Shown: positions 32,384-41,538 of the stretch, piece by piece
Layout of the letters: every line of letters starts with the position of its first letter
Position numbering within the stretch: position 1 is the first letter of the stretch
Source of the DNA: Thermophilibacter mediterraneus
GTDB taxonomy: Bacteria > Actinomycetota > Coriobacteriia > Coriobacteriales > Atopobiaceae
Length of the DNA: 64,000 nucleotides
Assembly (NCBI RefSeq): GCF_900119385.1
Contig: NZ_FPKO01000008.1
Span: forward strand, 124,001 to 188,000
Direction of reading: 5' to 3'
Program-made: the position numbers and the translations under genes
The notes under the pieces: generated by a model
What the model was told of the DNA's origin: nothing
The model's database searches: none
Seen by the model: the letters and a program-made list of their open reading frames with translations, nothing else

Positions 32384-33067
32384 TCAAATACGCCCGCGCT
32401 CGGCGGTCTCGCCCGCCCGGCGGGCGAACTCGCGCGCGACCTCGGAGGCCGCGTCGTAGGAGAAGCCCCTCCCGCACAGGAAGCGCACGGTGCGCGCGTA
32501 GTCCCCGCGACCCGTTGGCCGGCGGCGCGAGACGAGCTCGCGGGCGCGGGAGAGCTCGTCGCCGAAGAACTCCTCGGGCCAGCCCGGGACGTCGTCGGCA
32601 CTGACGCCGCGGCGCTCGAGCTCGCGCTCGACGCGCAGGCGCCCCCAGCCGGCGAGCGCCTTGGAGCGCGCGAAGGCGGCGCCGTAGCGCGCGTCGTCAA
32701 CGAGCCCGCACCCCCGTGCCCGCTCGACGAGACGGTCGGCGGAGCGGGCGGGGTAGCCGTCGGCCACGAGGCGCTCGCGAAGCTCGCGCGCGGAGTAGTC
32801 GCGGCGGCCGAGGAGCGCCTCGACGCGCTCTCGCCCGCACTCGTCGCACAGGGAGCCCACGAGGTCGAGGAGCGCGGCGCGGTCCTCCGGCAGCGCGGCG
32901 CCCCGCTCGCGCAGCGCCGCGAGCCGGCGGGCGACCGCGACGGGCAGGGCGAGCTCCTCCTCGCCGCACTCGTCAGAGGACACGCGCAGGACGCCGCGGG
33001 GCCGCGAGCCGGAGCGGGACGCCGAGCCGCGGGAGGGTGCGGACGCCTCCCAGTCGAGCGGGCCCAC
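32384..33067 (-). CDS. recX: RecX regulatory protein
   Basis: A 227-aa protein with a GTG start 4 bp after the recA stop. RecX three-helix repeats are visible in the middle (LLGRRDYSARELRERLVADG Y, RYGAAFARSKALAGWGRLRV). It modulates RecA filaments. The N-terminal 60 residues are poorly conserved and Arg/Ser-rich. Co-transcription with recA is implied by spacing. Confidence 0.88.
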   Translation of the reverse strand: MGPLDWEASAPSRGSASRSGSRPRGVLRVSSDECGEEELALPVAVARRLAALRERGAALPEDRAALLDLVGSLCDECGRERVEALLGRRDYSARELRERLVADGYPARSADRLVERARGCGLVDDARYGAAFARSKALAGWGRLRVERELERRGVSADDVPGWPEEFFGDELSRARELVSRRRPTGRGDYARTVRFLCGRGFSYDAASEVAREFARRAGETAERGRI

Positions 33068-33071
33068 GCGC

Positions 33072-34166
33072 CTACGCCCCCTCGCCCTCGTCGCCGAGCC
33101 CGACGACCTCGCCCACGCGCTCGTCGCCGAGCTCGAGGCCGCACGCGACGCGGACGCGATGGTCGATCTCGTCCATGAGGTCGGGGTTGGAGGCGAGGAA
33201 CTCCTTGGCCGCCTCTCGCCCCTGGCCGAGGCGCTCCTTCTCGTAGGTGAACCAGGCGCCCGACTTGCTCACGATGTCGTACTCGACCGCCATGTCGAGG
33301 ATCGAGCCCTCCTTGGAGATGCCCTTGCCGTACATGATGTCGAACTCCGCCTGCTTGAAGGGCGGCGCCACCTTGTTCTTGACGACCTTGACGCGGACGC
33401 GGTTGCCCACGACCTCGCCGTTGAACTTGATGGAGTCGATGCGGCGGATGTCCATGCGCACCGAGGCGAAGAACTTGAGCGCGCGCCCGCCGGGCGTGGT
33501 CTCGGGGTTGCCGAACATGACGCCGATCTTCTCGCGCAGCTGGTTGATGAAGATGCAGGTGGTGTTTGACTTGGAGAGCGAGCCGGCGAGCTTGCGCAGC
33601 GCCTGGCTCATGAGGCGCGCCTGGAGGCCGACCGTGGAGTCACCGATCTCACCCTCGATCTCGGCGCGCGGGGTGAGCGCCGCCACCGAGTCAACGACGA
33701 CGACGTCGATGGCACCGGAGCGGACGAGCATGTCGCAGATCTCGAGCGCCTGCTCGCCGGTGTCGGGCTGGGAGATGAGGACCTCGTCGATGTCGACCCC
33801 GATGCGCGCGGCGTAGCCGGGGTCGAGCGCGTGCTCGGCGTCGATGAAGGCGACGACGCCGCCCATGGCCTGCGCCTCTGCGAGGATCTCGAGCGAGAGC
33901 GTGGTCTTGCCCGAGGACTCGGGCCCGTAGATCTCGACGATGCGGCCGCGGGGGACGCCGCCGATGCCGAGCGCGGCGTCGAGCGCGATCGAGCCCGTCG
34001 GGATGGCCTCGACCTCGAGGCTCGGGCCGCCGTCGCCGAACTTCATGATGGCGCCCTTGCCGAAGCGCTTCTCGATCTCCTCCGTGGTGGACTTGAGGAC
34101 CTGCTCGCGCTCCTCCCCCGTGGTGCGGGGGTGAATCTCCTTGGTGATGCCCTTGCTCTTGGCCAT
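33072..34166 (-). CDS. recA: recombinase RecA
   Basis: A 364-aa protein: Walker [12 protein letters not shown], Walker [14 protein letters not shown]-binding loops and the [20 protein letters not shown] segment. It drives homologous recombination and LexA cleavage. The ATG at 34166 has AGAGGGGACAAC upstream. Its promoter contains an SOS box (34206-34219). Confidence 0.97.
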   Translation of the reverse strand: MAKSKGITKEIHPRTTGEEREQVLKSTTEEIEKRFGKGAIMKFGDGGPSLEVEAIPTGSIALDAALGIGGVPRGRIVEIYGPESSGKTTLSLEILAEAQAMGGVVAFIDAEHALDPGYAARIGVDIDEVLISQPDTGEQALEICDMLVRSGAIDVVVVDSVAALTPRAEIEGEIGDSTVGLQARLMSQALRKLAGSLSKSNTTCIFINQLREKIGVMFGNPETTPGGRALKFFASVRMDIRRIDSIKFNGEVVGNRVRVKVVKNKVAPPFKQAEFDIMYGKGISKEGSILDMAVEYDIVSKSGAWFTYEKERLGQGREAAKEFLASNPDLMDEIDHRVRVACGLELGDERVGEVVGLGDEGEGA

Positions 34167-34197
34167 GTTGTCCCCTCTGCCGTGACGTGTCGCCGTG

Positions 34198-34226
34198 ATG
34201 GTATACGAACATCCGTTCTTAGTCAA
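34198..34226 (-). promoter_or_regulatory. recA promoter with SOS box
   Basis: On the minus strand -35 TTGACT (34226-34221), a 17-bp spacer and -10 TACCAT (34203-34198). The spacer holds AGAAC-GGAT-GTTCG (34219-34206), one mismatch from the CGAAC-N4-GTTCG SOS consensus, so LexA would sit between the promoter boxes. Confidence 0.82.
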
Positions 34227-34361
34227 GCCTCACGACGGCAGCGTAGCAGGGGCCCCTCGCGCCTCGCTCGCGGCGCGCGTGCGCCGGACTCGCGACCAGC
34301 TCGCACCGGGGCCGCTCGCGGGCGGCGGAGGCCAGCTCGGGCGCGCGGGGGCGCCGGGACG

Positions 34362-34907
34362 CTAGGGGCGCGGACGTCCGGCGGAGAACCCCGTCTCCAT
34401 GACGCCCTCACGGAGCAGCGCGACCGCCTGGCGCACGGCGCCGAGGCGCACCTCGGCGCGGTCCCCCGGGAGCAGGCGCCTCAGGGCGCGCGCGCCCGCG
34501 GGCGTCGCGAGGCCGAACCAGACGGTCCCCACGGGCTTGCCGGGCTCCTCCCCTCCCGGCCCCGCGATGCCGGTCACGGAGACGGCCACGTCGCAGCCCA
34601 GGGTGCGGCGCGCGCCCTGGGCCATCTGCTCCGCGCACTCGGCGGAGACGGCTCCGAGCGCCGGGTCGTCGAGCACCTCGCCGCTCACGCCGAGGACCGC
34701 TCGCTTCACGGCGACGGCATAGCTCACCACGCCCCCGCGGACGGCGGCCGAGGAGCCGGGCACGGCGGTGAGGCACCCGCACACGAGGCCCCCCGTGCAC
34801 GACTCGGCGGTGCCGACGCTCACGCCGCGCGCGGTCGCGAGCGCAACGAGCTCCGCGCAGGCGTCGAAGAGCGCGTCGTCGTCCGAGAGCAGGTCCTTCT
34901 CCCCCAT
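34362..34907 (-). CDS. cinA: CinA C-terminal-type nicotinamide-nucleotide amidohydrolase
   Basis: A 181-aa protein equal to the CinA C-terminal (PncC) domain: GTAESCTGGLVCGCLTAVPG, the active-site region, and VSVTGIAGPGGEEPGKPVGT. It deamidates NMN in pyridine-nucleotide recycling. The N-terminal MoaB-like domain of full CinA is absent, as in many PncC proteins. GGGAGGTAGCG precedes the ATG. Position between pgsA and recA follows the common pgsA-cinA-recA order. Confidence 0.92.
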   Translation of the reverse strand: MGEKDLLSDDDALFDACAELVALATARGVSVGTAESCTGGLVCGCLTAVPGSSAAVRGGVVSYAVAVKRAVLGVSGEVLDDPALGAVSAECAEQMAQGARRTLGCDVAVSVTGIAGPGGEEPGKPVGTVWFGLATPAGARALRRLLPGDRAEVRLGAVRQAVALLREGVMETGFSAGRPRP

Positions 34908-34909
34908 CG

Positions 34910-35503
34910 CTACCTCCCGAAGACGACGTGGCGCGCGTTCCAGAAGTACTGGACGCCCGAGATCACGGTGAGCACGACGGCGGCCATCATGCAGGCCCAC
35001 CCGATGAGCCACACCATGCCCACGAGGTCGGCGTTGCCCAGCGCGGCGAGCGCGTAGTAGAGGTAGTAGGCGCACAGGGAGACCATCGTCACGGCGGTCT
35101 TGGCCTTGCCGAGGCCGTCGGCGGCGATGACCTCGCCGCTGCTCGCGGCGACCATGCGCAGCGCGCTCACCAGAAACTCGCGCACCAGGATGACGAAGAC
35201 GACCCACACCGAGACCTCGCCGCGGTCGAGCAGGAGCAGCAGGGCCGAGAAGACCAGGAGCTTGTCGGCGATGGGGTCGAGGAACTTTCCGAAGTCGGTC
35301 ACCTCGCCGCGGGAGCGCGCGAGGTAGCCGTCGAGCTTGTCGGTGAGCGAGAGCGCCGCGTAGATGACGAACGCCGCCACCGCGAGCGGGGCGTCGGCGG
35401 CGCCGTCGGCCATCGAGGCGACGACCATGAACACGGGGATGAGCGCGATCCTCACGCAGGTGACGACGTTCGCCGGGGTCCACACGTCCTTCTCGCCCGC
35501 CAT
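34910..35503 (-). CDS. pgsA: CDP-diacylglycerol-glycerol-3-phosphate 3-phosphatidyltransferase
   Basis: A 197-aa membrane enzyme with the motif DKLDGYLARSRGEVTDFGKF LDPIADK (CDP-alcohol transferase signature) and four or more hydrophobic helices. It makes phosphatidylglycerol phosphate. Start MAGEKDVWTPANVVTCVRIA; its ATG touches the rimO stop (TGACATG). The pgsA-cinA-recA synteny makes this the canonical PgsA, with the 11265 gene a paralogue. Confidence 0.93.
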   Translation of the reverse strand: MAGEKDVWTPANVVTCVRIALIPVFMVVASMADGAADAPLAVAAFVIYAALSLTDKLDGYLARSRGEVTDFGKFLDPIADKLLVFSALLLLLDRGEVSVWVVFVILVREFLVSALRMVAASSGEVIAADGLGKAKTAVTMVSLCAYYLYYALAALGNADLVGMVWLIGWACMMAAVVLTVISGVQYFWNARHVVFGR

Positions 35504-35504
35504 G

Positions 35505-36830
35505 TCAGTCCCCCTCCCCGACGATCTCGCCGACCATCTCGTAGCAGAACGAGTCAACGAGGTCGACGGTCACGACGTCGCCGACGGCCGCCTCGCCACA
35601 GGCGATGTGGACGGCCCCGTCGGAGTCGGGGGCCTGGAACCAGGCGTGGCCGATGAGCTCGGGGCCGTCCTCGCCCTCCTCGACGCCGTCGACGATCACC
35701 CGCACGCGCTCGCCGACGTGGGAGGCCGTCGCGGCGAAGCCGAGCTGCTCGGTGAGGTCGACGAGCCGCTGGGTGCGCTCGAGCTTCACGGCCTCGTCGA
35801 CCTGGTCGCCCATGCGCGCGGCCGCGGTGCCGTCCTCCTGGGAGTAGGCGAACACGGAGCAGTAGTCGAACTCCTGCTCGGCGATGAAGTCGTAGAGCTC
35901 CTCGAACTCCTCGTCGGTCTCGCCGGGGAAGCCCGCCATGCCGGTGGTCCTGAGCACCATGCCGGGGATCTCGGCGCGCAGGCGCGCGAAGAGCTCACGC
36001 AGGGCGTCGGCGGAGCCGGGGCGGCCCATGGCGCGCAGGACGCGCTCGGAGCAGTGCTGGATGGGGATGTCGATGTAGGGGAGCACCTCGGGCACGTCGC
36101 GGATCGTGGCGACGAGCTCGTCGGTCATGCCCTCGGGCTGCAGGTAGAGCACGCGCACCCAGCCGCCGTAGGGCCGCACGGCCTCGGCGACGCGACGCAA
36201 AAGCGACGCGAGGGTGTCGCCCTCCCCCAGGTCGCAGCCCCACACGCCCGTGTCCTGGCCGATGAGGACGACCTCGCGCACGCCGCCGTCCATGAGCGAG
36301 CGCACCTCGGCGACGATGTCGCCCGCGGGGCGCGAGTGGTAGCGGCCGCGGATGTAGGGGATCGCGCAGAAGGTGCAGAAGCGGTCGCACCCCTCGGAGA
36401 TCTTGACGAAGGCGCTCGCGCCCTCGACGGTGCGCAGCGTGGCGGGGGGCTCGCCCTCGGGCGCGGAGGGGGCGAGGGCGAGCACGTCGCGCACCACGCC
36501 GACGATGCCGTCCTCGTCCTCGGCGCGCACGAACGCGGCCACCTCGGGCAGCTCGGGGCGCAGCGCGTCGCCGTAGCGCGACGGCACGCAGCCGCACATC
36601 ACGATGGGGCAGGAGCGGACGCCCTCGGCGCGCTCCTCGGCGAGCGCGAGCGTGGCCTCGACCGACTCCTGCGTGGCGGAGGCGAGAAACGAGCACGTGT
36701 TGACGATGGCGACGTCGGCGTCGGACGTCTCGGCGGTCTCCTCGAAGCCGTCCGCGAGCAGGAGCGCCCGCATGCGGTCGGAGTCGACCTCGTTCTTCGC
36801 GCAGCCGAGCGTGACGATGAGAAAGCGCAC
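35505..36830 (-). CDS. rimO: ribosomal protein S12 methylthiotransferase
   Basis: A 441-aa radical-SAM methylthiotransferase with a GTG start behind AGGGGGTC. RimO hallmarks: TLGCAKNEVDSDRM, VNTCSF, radical SAM CDRFCTFCAIPYIRGRYHSR and a C-terminal TRAM domain. It methylthiolates Asp88/89 of S12. First of three MTTases in the window. Confidence 0.95.
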   Translation of the reverse strand: MRFLIVTLGCAKNEVDSDRMRALLLADGFEETAETSDADVAIVNTCSFLASATQESVEATLALAEERAEGVRSCPIVMCGCVPSRYGDALRPELPEVAAFVRAEDEDGIVGVVRDVLALAPSAPEGEPPATLRTVEGASAFVKISEGCDRFCTFCAIPYIRGRYHSRPAGDIVAEVRSLMDGGVREVVLIGQDTGVWGCDLGEGDTLASLLRRVAEAVRPYGGWVRVLYLQPEGMTDELVATIRDVPEVLPYIDIPIQHCSERVLRAMGRPGSADALRELFARLRAEIPGMVLRTTGMAGFPGETDEEFEELYDFIAEQEFDYCSVFAYSQEDGTAAARMGDQVDEAVKLERTQRLVDLTEQLGFAATASHVGERVRVIVDGVEEGEDGPELIGHAWFQAPDSDGAVHIACGEAAVGDVVTVDLVDSFCYEMVGEIVGEGD

Positions 36831-36842
36831 GTGACCCCCTCG

Positions 36843-37340
36843 CTAGCGGTAGTTGACGAACTGGAGCGGCTGACCGTAGTCGCGCTGCCTGAGCTCGGCG
36901 ATGACGGACTGCAGGACGTCCCTGGAGGCGGAGCTCACGCGGAGCTTGTCGCCCTCGACGGTGGCCTTGGCCTTGAGCTTCAGGTCGCGGATGTCCTTGG
37001 CGATCCGCTTGGCGGTGTCCTGGTCGATGCCCTGGATGACGGTGCCCGTCTGGCGCACGCTCATGCCCGACGCCGCCACCGGGTCGGACCAGCGCACCGC
37101 CGTGAGGTCGACGCCGCGCTTGACGAGCTTGGACCCCAGGACGTCGCGCACCTGCGACGCCACGAACTCGGACGGCGCGGAGACCTTGAAGACCCCGTCC
37201 TTCTTGGAGAGCTCGAGCGTGGCCCCCGTGCCCTTGAGGTCGTAGCGCTGCGAGAGCTCGCGCGCGGCCTGCTGGCAGGCGTTGTCGACCTCCTGCATGT
37301 CGACGACGGAGACGACGTCGAAGCTGGATTCCTTTGCCAT
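36843..37340 (-). CDS. yajQ: YajQ-family nucleotide-binding protein
   Basis: A 165-aa protein with the usual YajQ start (ESSFDVVSVVDMQEVDNAC) and closing block LQSVIAELRQRDYGQPLQFV NYR. Two ferredoxin-like repeats are expected; some homologues bind cyclic di-GMP, which cannot be inferred here. The ATG follows GGAGGACATC. It lies between rodZ and rimO in the same orientation. Confidence 0.93.
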   Translation of the reverse strand: MAKESSFDVVSVVDMQEVDNACQQAARELSQRYDLKGTGATLELSKKDGVFKVSAPSEFVASQVRDVLGSKLVKRGVDLTAVRWSDPVAASGMSVRQTGTVIQGIDQDTAKRIAKDIRDLKLKAKATVEGDKLRVSSASRDVLQSVIAELRQRDYGQPLQFVNYR

Positions 37341-37364
37341 GATGTCCTCCTCTCTGCCGCGCGG

Positions 37365-38993
37365 CTACTGCGAGCCGGTCGCGGTCCCCCCTGTCGAGGC
37401 CGCGTCGCCCGCGGCCCCCTCGCCCTCTGCGTCCTCCTCGGGCAGCGGCGTCCCCTTGATCGTCACGCTGTTCACGCCGCCCGCCGACGAGGTGAAGTCG
37501 ACGCGCTTGCCGTTCTTGGTGACGGTGACGACGGAGGTGTCGCCGACCTGGATGGTTATCTGGTCCTGCACGGTGAACGACTGGCTCCAGGGGCCCGTCG
37601 TGCCCTCCGCGATGACGCTCTGGCCGTCGCAGACGATCTCGAGCCACGAGTAGCCGCCGTCCTCCAGGGTCACCTCGACGACGGTGGGCTCGACCGTGGC
37701 CGCCGCGTCGTCGGCCGCAGCGCCGTCGGCACCCGAGGACCCGTCGCCCTCGGCGTCGGCGTCGGCGTCAGCCTCGCCCGAGGCGTCGGACTCGCCCGTG
37801 CCCTGCGCATCCCCGTCGCCCTCGTCGGTCGACGAGGCGCCGCCGGAGGAGCCGCCGGAGTCCTGCTCGGCGTTGTTCACGACGACGGTCTGGCCGCCGC
37901 GGTCCGACGACGCCTGCGGCCCGCGCACGCACGAGTTCACCGAGAAGATCAGGATGGCCGTGAGCGCCACGGTCAGCAGCAGGAAGATGGCCACGAGCGC
38001 GCGGGGCGAGTCGGAGAAGAACCCCTCGAGCGCGCCGATGACGCCTCCCCTGCGCGGCGCCCTCCCGCGGCCGCGGCCGCCGCGCTGCGAGCCGGACGGC
38101 CTGCGGCGCACGTTGGGCCGCTCGACGCTCGCGATGTTGCGCGAGGAGCGCCGGCCCGAGATGGTCGAGGCGGGCGCGTAGGGGCTCGCGTGGTCGTCGT
38201 AGCGCATGTCGTCGGTGTAGTCGCTCGGGCGGACGCGGCGGGTGCTCACGTCGTCGGCGCGGTAGAGCCGCCCCGAGCGCACCTGGGAGCGCCGGTCGTA
38301 GCCGCGCTCAGGGCCCCTCTGGCCCTCGCTCAGCAGGCGGCTCGCCTGGTCGGGCTCGCGACGGCGCTGCGCCGGGCGGCGGCGCCCCGGGGCCTGCGCG
38401 CGCCCCCGCTCGGGGGCGCTGTTGTAGGGGCGGCGCCGCGCGTCGGCGTACCCGCCCGCGGCGGCGCCCACCGGGTCGGAGGCCGACGACGACCAGGCCG
38501 AGCGCGTGCCGGGCGCCGGGGCGCCGGAGCCCACGAGCGGCACCGAGGAGCGCGAGCGCGCCGGGGCCGTCGTGGCGAAGTAGCCCATGTCGCCCGCCGG
38601 GCCGCCCGAGGTGGGCAGCAGCGGGCGGTACTCGACGTAGGCCTTGGGGCGCGAGCCGGCCTCGTTCACGACGTCGTAGCCCGAGATGCCGCGCCCCGCC
38701 TGCGTGTCGCGCGTGCGGCGCCTGAGCTCGTGCGACGCGGTGCCCGTGCGATGGACGTAGAGGTCCTCCTGGAAGAGGTCGACGATCTCGCGGGCGTTGA
38801 GGCCGAGGTAGCGCGCGTAGCTCGAGAGCATGCCCTGGGCGTAGCCGCTCTGGGGCAGGTGGTCGTAGTCGCCCTCCTCGAACGCGACGAGGACGTCCTC
38901 GCGCAGCTTGAGGATCTTGGAGGCCTGGGCCACGGAGAGCCCGAGCTCGTGCCTGCGCGTCACGAGCGCCTCGCTGAAGCGCGGCAGCGCCAC
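37365..38993 (-). CDS. rodZ: RodZ-like protein (HTH + membrane helix + DUF4115)
   Basis: A 542-aa protein with a GTG start (38993) behind GGAGGTGGAGTGAC. N-terminal XRE-type HTH (residues 5-70; LGLSVAQASKILKLREDVLV, SYARYLGL), a long Arg/Ser/Pro-rich linker (about 90-325), one membrane helix (ALVAIFLLLTVALTAILIFS), an acidic Gly/Ser/Asp linker, and a C-terminal DUF4115 beta domain. It organises the MreB/elongation or division machinery. Much longer than E. coli RodZ because of the cytoplasmic linker. One base after ftsK. Confidence 0.85.
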   Translation of the reverse strand: MALPRFSEALVTRRHELGLSVAQASKILKLREDVLVAFEEGDYDHLPQSGYAQGMLSSYARYLGLNAREIVDLFQEDLYVHRTGTASHELRRRTRDTQAGRGISGYDVVNEAGSRPKAYVEYRPLLPTSGGPAGDMGYFATTAPARSRSSVPLVGSGAPAPGTRSAWSSSASDPVGAAAGGYADARRRPYNSAPERGRAQAPGRRRPAQRRREPDQASRLLSEGQRGPERGYDRRSQVRSGRLYRADDVSTRRVRPSDYTDDMRYDDHASPYAPASTISGRRSSRNIASVERPNVRRRPSGSQRGGRGRGRAPRRGGVIGALEGFFSDSPRALVAIFLLLTVALTAILIFSVNSCVRGPQASSDRGGQTVVVNNAEQDSGGSSGGASSTDEGDGDAQGTGESDASGEADADADAEGDGSSGADGAAADDAAATVEPTVVEVTLEDGGYSWLEIVCDGQSVIAEGTTGPWSQSFTVQDQITIQVGDTSVVTVTKNGKRVDFTSSAGGVNSVTIKGTPLPEEDAEGEGAAGDAASTGGTATGSQ

Positions 38994-38994
38994 G

Positions 38995-41538
38995 TCACTC
39001 CACCTCCCTGTAGGCGGCCTCCTGGACCCTCAGCTCCTCGAGGCCGTCTTTGTCGAGCAGGACGTCGCGGGGCTTGGAGCCGTTGGCCGGCCCGACGACG
39101 CCCTTCGCCTCGAGCATGTCCATGATGCGGCCGGCGCGGGCGTAGCCCACCGAGAGGGCGCGCTGCAGGCTCGAGGTCGAGCCCAGCTGCGACTCAACCA
39201 CGATGCGGGCGGCCTCCCAGACGAGCGGGTCGTCGTCCTTGGCGCCGCCGGGCTCCCCGGGGGCGCCGGGGGTGTTGGGGACCACGGCGGTGAGGATGTC
39301 CTCGTGGTAGTCCGCGACGACCTGCTCGCGGACGAACCTGACCGTCTGCTCGATCTCCTCGTCGGAGACCCAGCAGCCCTGGGCGCGACGGGGCTTCTTG
39401 CCGCGCAGCTTCACGAGCATGTCGCCCTTGCCGAGCAGCTGCTCGGCGCCCTTCTGGTCGAGGATGATGCGCGAGTTGATGGAGTTGTCGACCGAGAGCG
39501 CCACGCGGTTGTCGATGTTGGCGCGGATGAGGCCCGTGACGACGTCGGCGGAGGGGCGCTGTGTCGCCACGATGAGGTGGATGCCGGCGGCGCGGCCGAG
39601 CTGCGCGATGCGCACGATCGAGGACTCCACGTCCTTGCCGGCAACCATCATGAGGTCGGCGAGCTCGTCGATCACGATGACGAAGTAGGGCATGTGCTTG
39701 GGAGGGTTCTCCATCTCCTCGTACTTGCCGCCGTCGACGTTACCGTTGTAGGTCTTGATGTCGCGGACCTTGTAGTGCTCGAAGACCTTGAGGCGCCGCT
39801 CCATCTCGGTCACGCCCCACTGCAGGGCGCTCGCCGCCTGGCGCGGCTCGGTGACCACCGGGACGTAGAGGTGCGGCAGGCCCGCGTAGCCCGTGAACTC
39901 CACGCGCTTGGGGTCGATCATGATCAGGCGCACCTGCTCGGGCGTGGCGCGCATGAGCATGGACATGATGATGGCGTTGAGAAGGACCGACTTGCCCGAG
40001 CCCGTCGTTCCCGCGACGAGCAGGTGCGGCAGGCCCGCAAGGTCGACCACGATGGGGTTGCCCTCGGAGTCGCGGCCGAAGGCGCAGTCGAGCGGGCCGC
40101 CCTTGGCGTAGGGCAGCACGTCGGAGAGGAAGACCGGCTGGGGCTTGTCGTTGGGGATCTCGATGCCCACGAGCGAGGTCCCGGGGATGGGCGCGAAGAT
40201 GCGCACCGACTTTGCGGCGAGCGACAGCGCGATGTCGTCCTCGAGGTTGACGATCTTGCTGACGCGCTCCCCCTCGCCCATCGAGATCTTGAACGTCGTG
40301 ACGGAGGGGCCGGCGATCCAGCCCTCCACGCGCGAGCTGAGGCCGAACTCCTCGAGGGTGCCCTGGAGGCGCTCGGCGGTGGCGGAGAGCTCGGCGTCGT
40401 TGGCGTACGTCCCGTCGAACTCGTCGTTGACGCGCAGGATCGAGAGCGGCGGGAGCTTGTAGGACTCGTCGCCGTCGCCCGGGCGCGTGATGGCCTCGGG
40501 GGCCGGGGCCTGGGCGCGCGCGGCGCCTCCCCCGCGGCGCGCGCGGCGCGGGGCCTGGGCGTCGACGCCCTTCTCGGCGGCCTCGTCGGCCCCCTCCCCG
40601 CCATCCTTGCCCGCGCGCAAAAACGCCGGCACCGCGGGGGCGTCCGCGTCGGCGCGGCGGCGCCGCGACGGGCGCCGGGGCGCGCTCGCCTCGTCGGCGC
40701 CGTCCTCGGGACGCTCGAGCAGCGTGGTGGCCGGCTCCTCGGAGAGGAGCTTGGCGCGGCCGCGCTTGAGCACGGAGGTTTTGCGGTCGCCGATGAAGGT
40801 CGTGGCCGCGGAGCCCGTCTCGTCGAAGAGCGAGCCCTGCTGGCGCGCGGCCAGCGGCGCGGCGTCGGGCGCCTCGTCGGCGGCGGCGTCGATAATGGCC
40901 TGGGCGCGGCGCTCCTCGGAGCGCGCGCGGCGGTCGGCGGCCACGGCGTGCACGCGCTCGCGCGCCGAGGTGACGGCGCCGGAAATCGAGAAGCCGCACA
41001 CGACCACGCCGGCGAGCACGGTGCCCACGAGCACGACGTTGCCCACGACCGGGCCCACGAGCGTCAGCAGCGCGTAGGCCACCGCTCCGCCCACGTAGCC
41101 GCCGGCGAGCTCCGCCCGGGCGGGCTCGAGCGCGAGCGCGGGGTCGGCCCCCGCGCCGGGGAGGTTGATCGAGAGCATGGAGAGCACGGCGAGGGTCACG
41201 AGCGCGAGCCCCACGGCCACGCGGCCCGAGACCGACTCGCCCTCCCGCAGGAAGAAGGTCATGGCGAAGGCGAAGAGCGCCACGGGCACGAGCAGCGCCC
41301 CGGCGCCGAACGAGAGCGCCAGGAAGTCGTGGACCGCGCGCGTCACGACCGCCGAGGAGGGCGCGACCACCGAGACGAGCATGGCCACGGCCACCACGGC
41401 GAGCACGACGCCGAGGATGTCCGACTGGGCGGAGCCGAGCGCGAGCGCCTGGCCCTGCGCCTGGGCGCGCCCCTGCTGGCGGGCGCCGCCGGAGCGGGAG
41501 CGCCCCTTTGCTGCGTTTTTGCTGCGTTTGGAAGGCAT
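38995..41538 (-). CDS. ftsK: DNA translocase FtsK/SpoIIIE
   Basis: An 847-aa protein. It has a basic N-terminus (SKRSKNAAKGRSRSGG), about four membrane helices within residues 40-185, an Ala/Arg-rich linker, the alpha/beta motor with Walker A GTTGSGKSVLLNAI and Walker B FVIVIDELADLMM, and a C-terminal gamma winged helix (STSSLQRALSVGYARAGRIM). It moves chromosome ends through the septum and supports dimer resolution. Start immediately abuts the rnj TAG. Confidence 0.95.
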   Translation of the reverse strand: MPSKRSKNAAKGRSRSGGARQQGRAQAQGQALALGSAQSDILGVVLAVVAVAMLVSVVAPSSAVVTRAVHDFLALSFGAGALLVPVALFAFAMTFFLREGESVSGRVAVGLALVTLAVLSMLSINLPGAGADPALALEPARAELAGGYVGGAVAYALLTLVGPVVGNVVLVGTVLAGVVVCGFSISGAVTSARERVHAVAADRRARSEERRAQAIIDAAADEAPDAAPLAARQQGSLFDETGSAATTFIGDRKTSVLKRGRAKLLSEEPATTLLERPEDGADEASAPRRPSRRRRADADAPAVPAFLRAGKDGGEGADEAAEKGVDAQAPRRARRGGGAARAQAPAPEAITRPGDGDESYKLPPLSILRVNDEFDGTYANDAELSATAERLQGTLEEFGLSSRVEGWIAGPSVTTFKISMGEGERVSKIVNLEDDIALSLAAKSVRIFAPIPGTSLVGIEIPNDKPQPVFLSDVLPYAKGGPLDCAFGRDSEGNPIVVDLAGLPHLLVAGTTGSGKSVLLNAIIMSMLMRATPEQVRLIMIDPKRVEFTGYAGLPHLYVPVVTEPRQAASALQWGVTEMERRLKVFEHYKVRDIKTYNGNVDGGKYEEMENPPKHMPYFVIVIDELADLMMVAGKDVESSIVRIAQLGRAAGIHLIVATQRPSADVVTGLIRANIDNRVALSVDNSINSRIILDQKGAEQLLGKGDMLVKLRGKKPRRAQGCWVSDEEIEQTVRFVREQVVADYHEDILTAVVPNTPGAPGEPGGAKDDDPLVWEAARIVVESQLGSTSSLQRALSVGYARAGRIMDMLEAKGVVGPANGSKPRDVLLDKDGLEELRVQEAAYREVE

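Noticed and set aside
35995-37647. A 550-codon minus-strand ORF overlapping rimO, yajQ and rodZ
   Set aside because: It crosses three well-conserved genes in another frame and has only Arg/Gly-rich composition.
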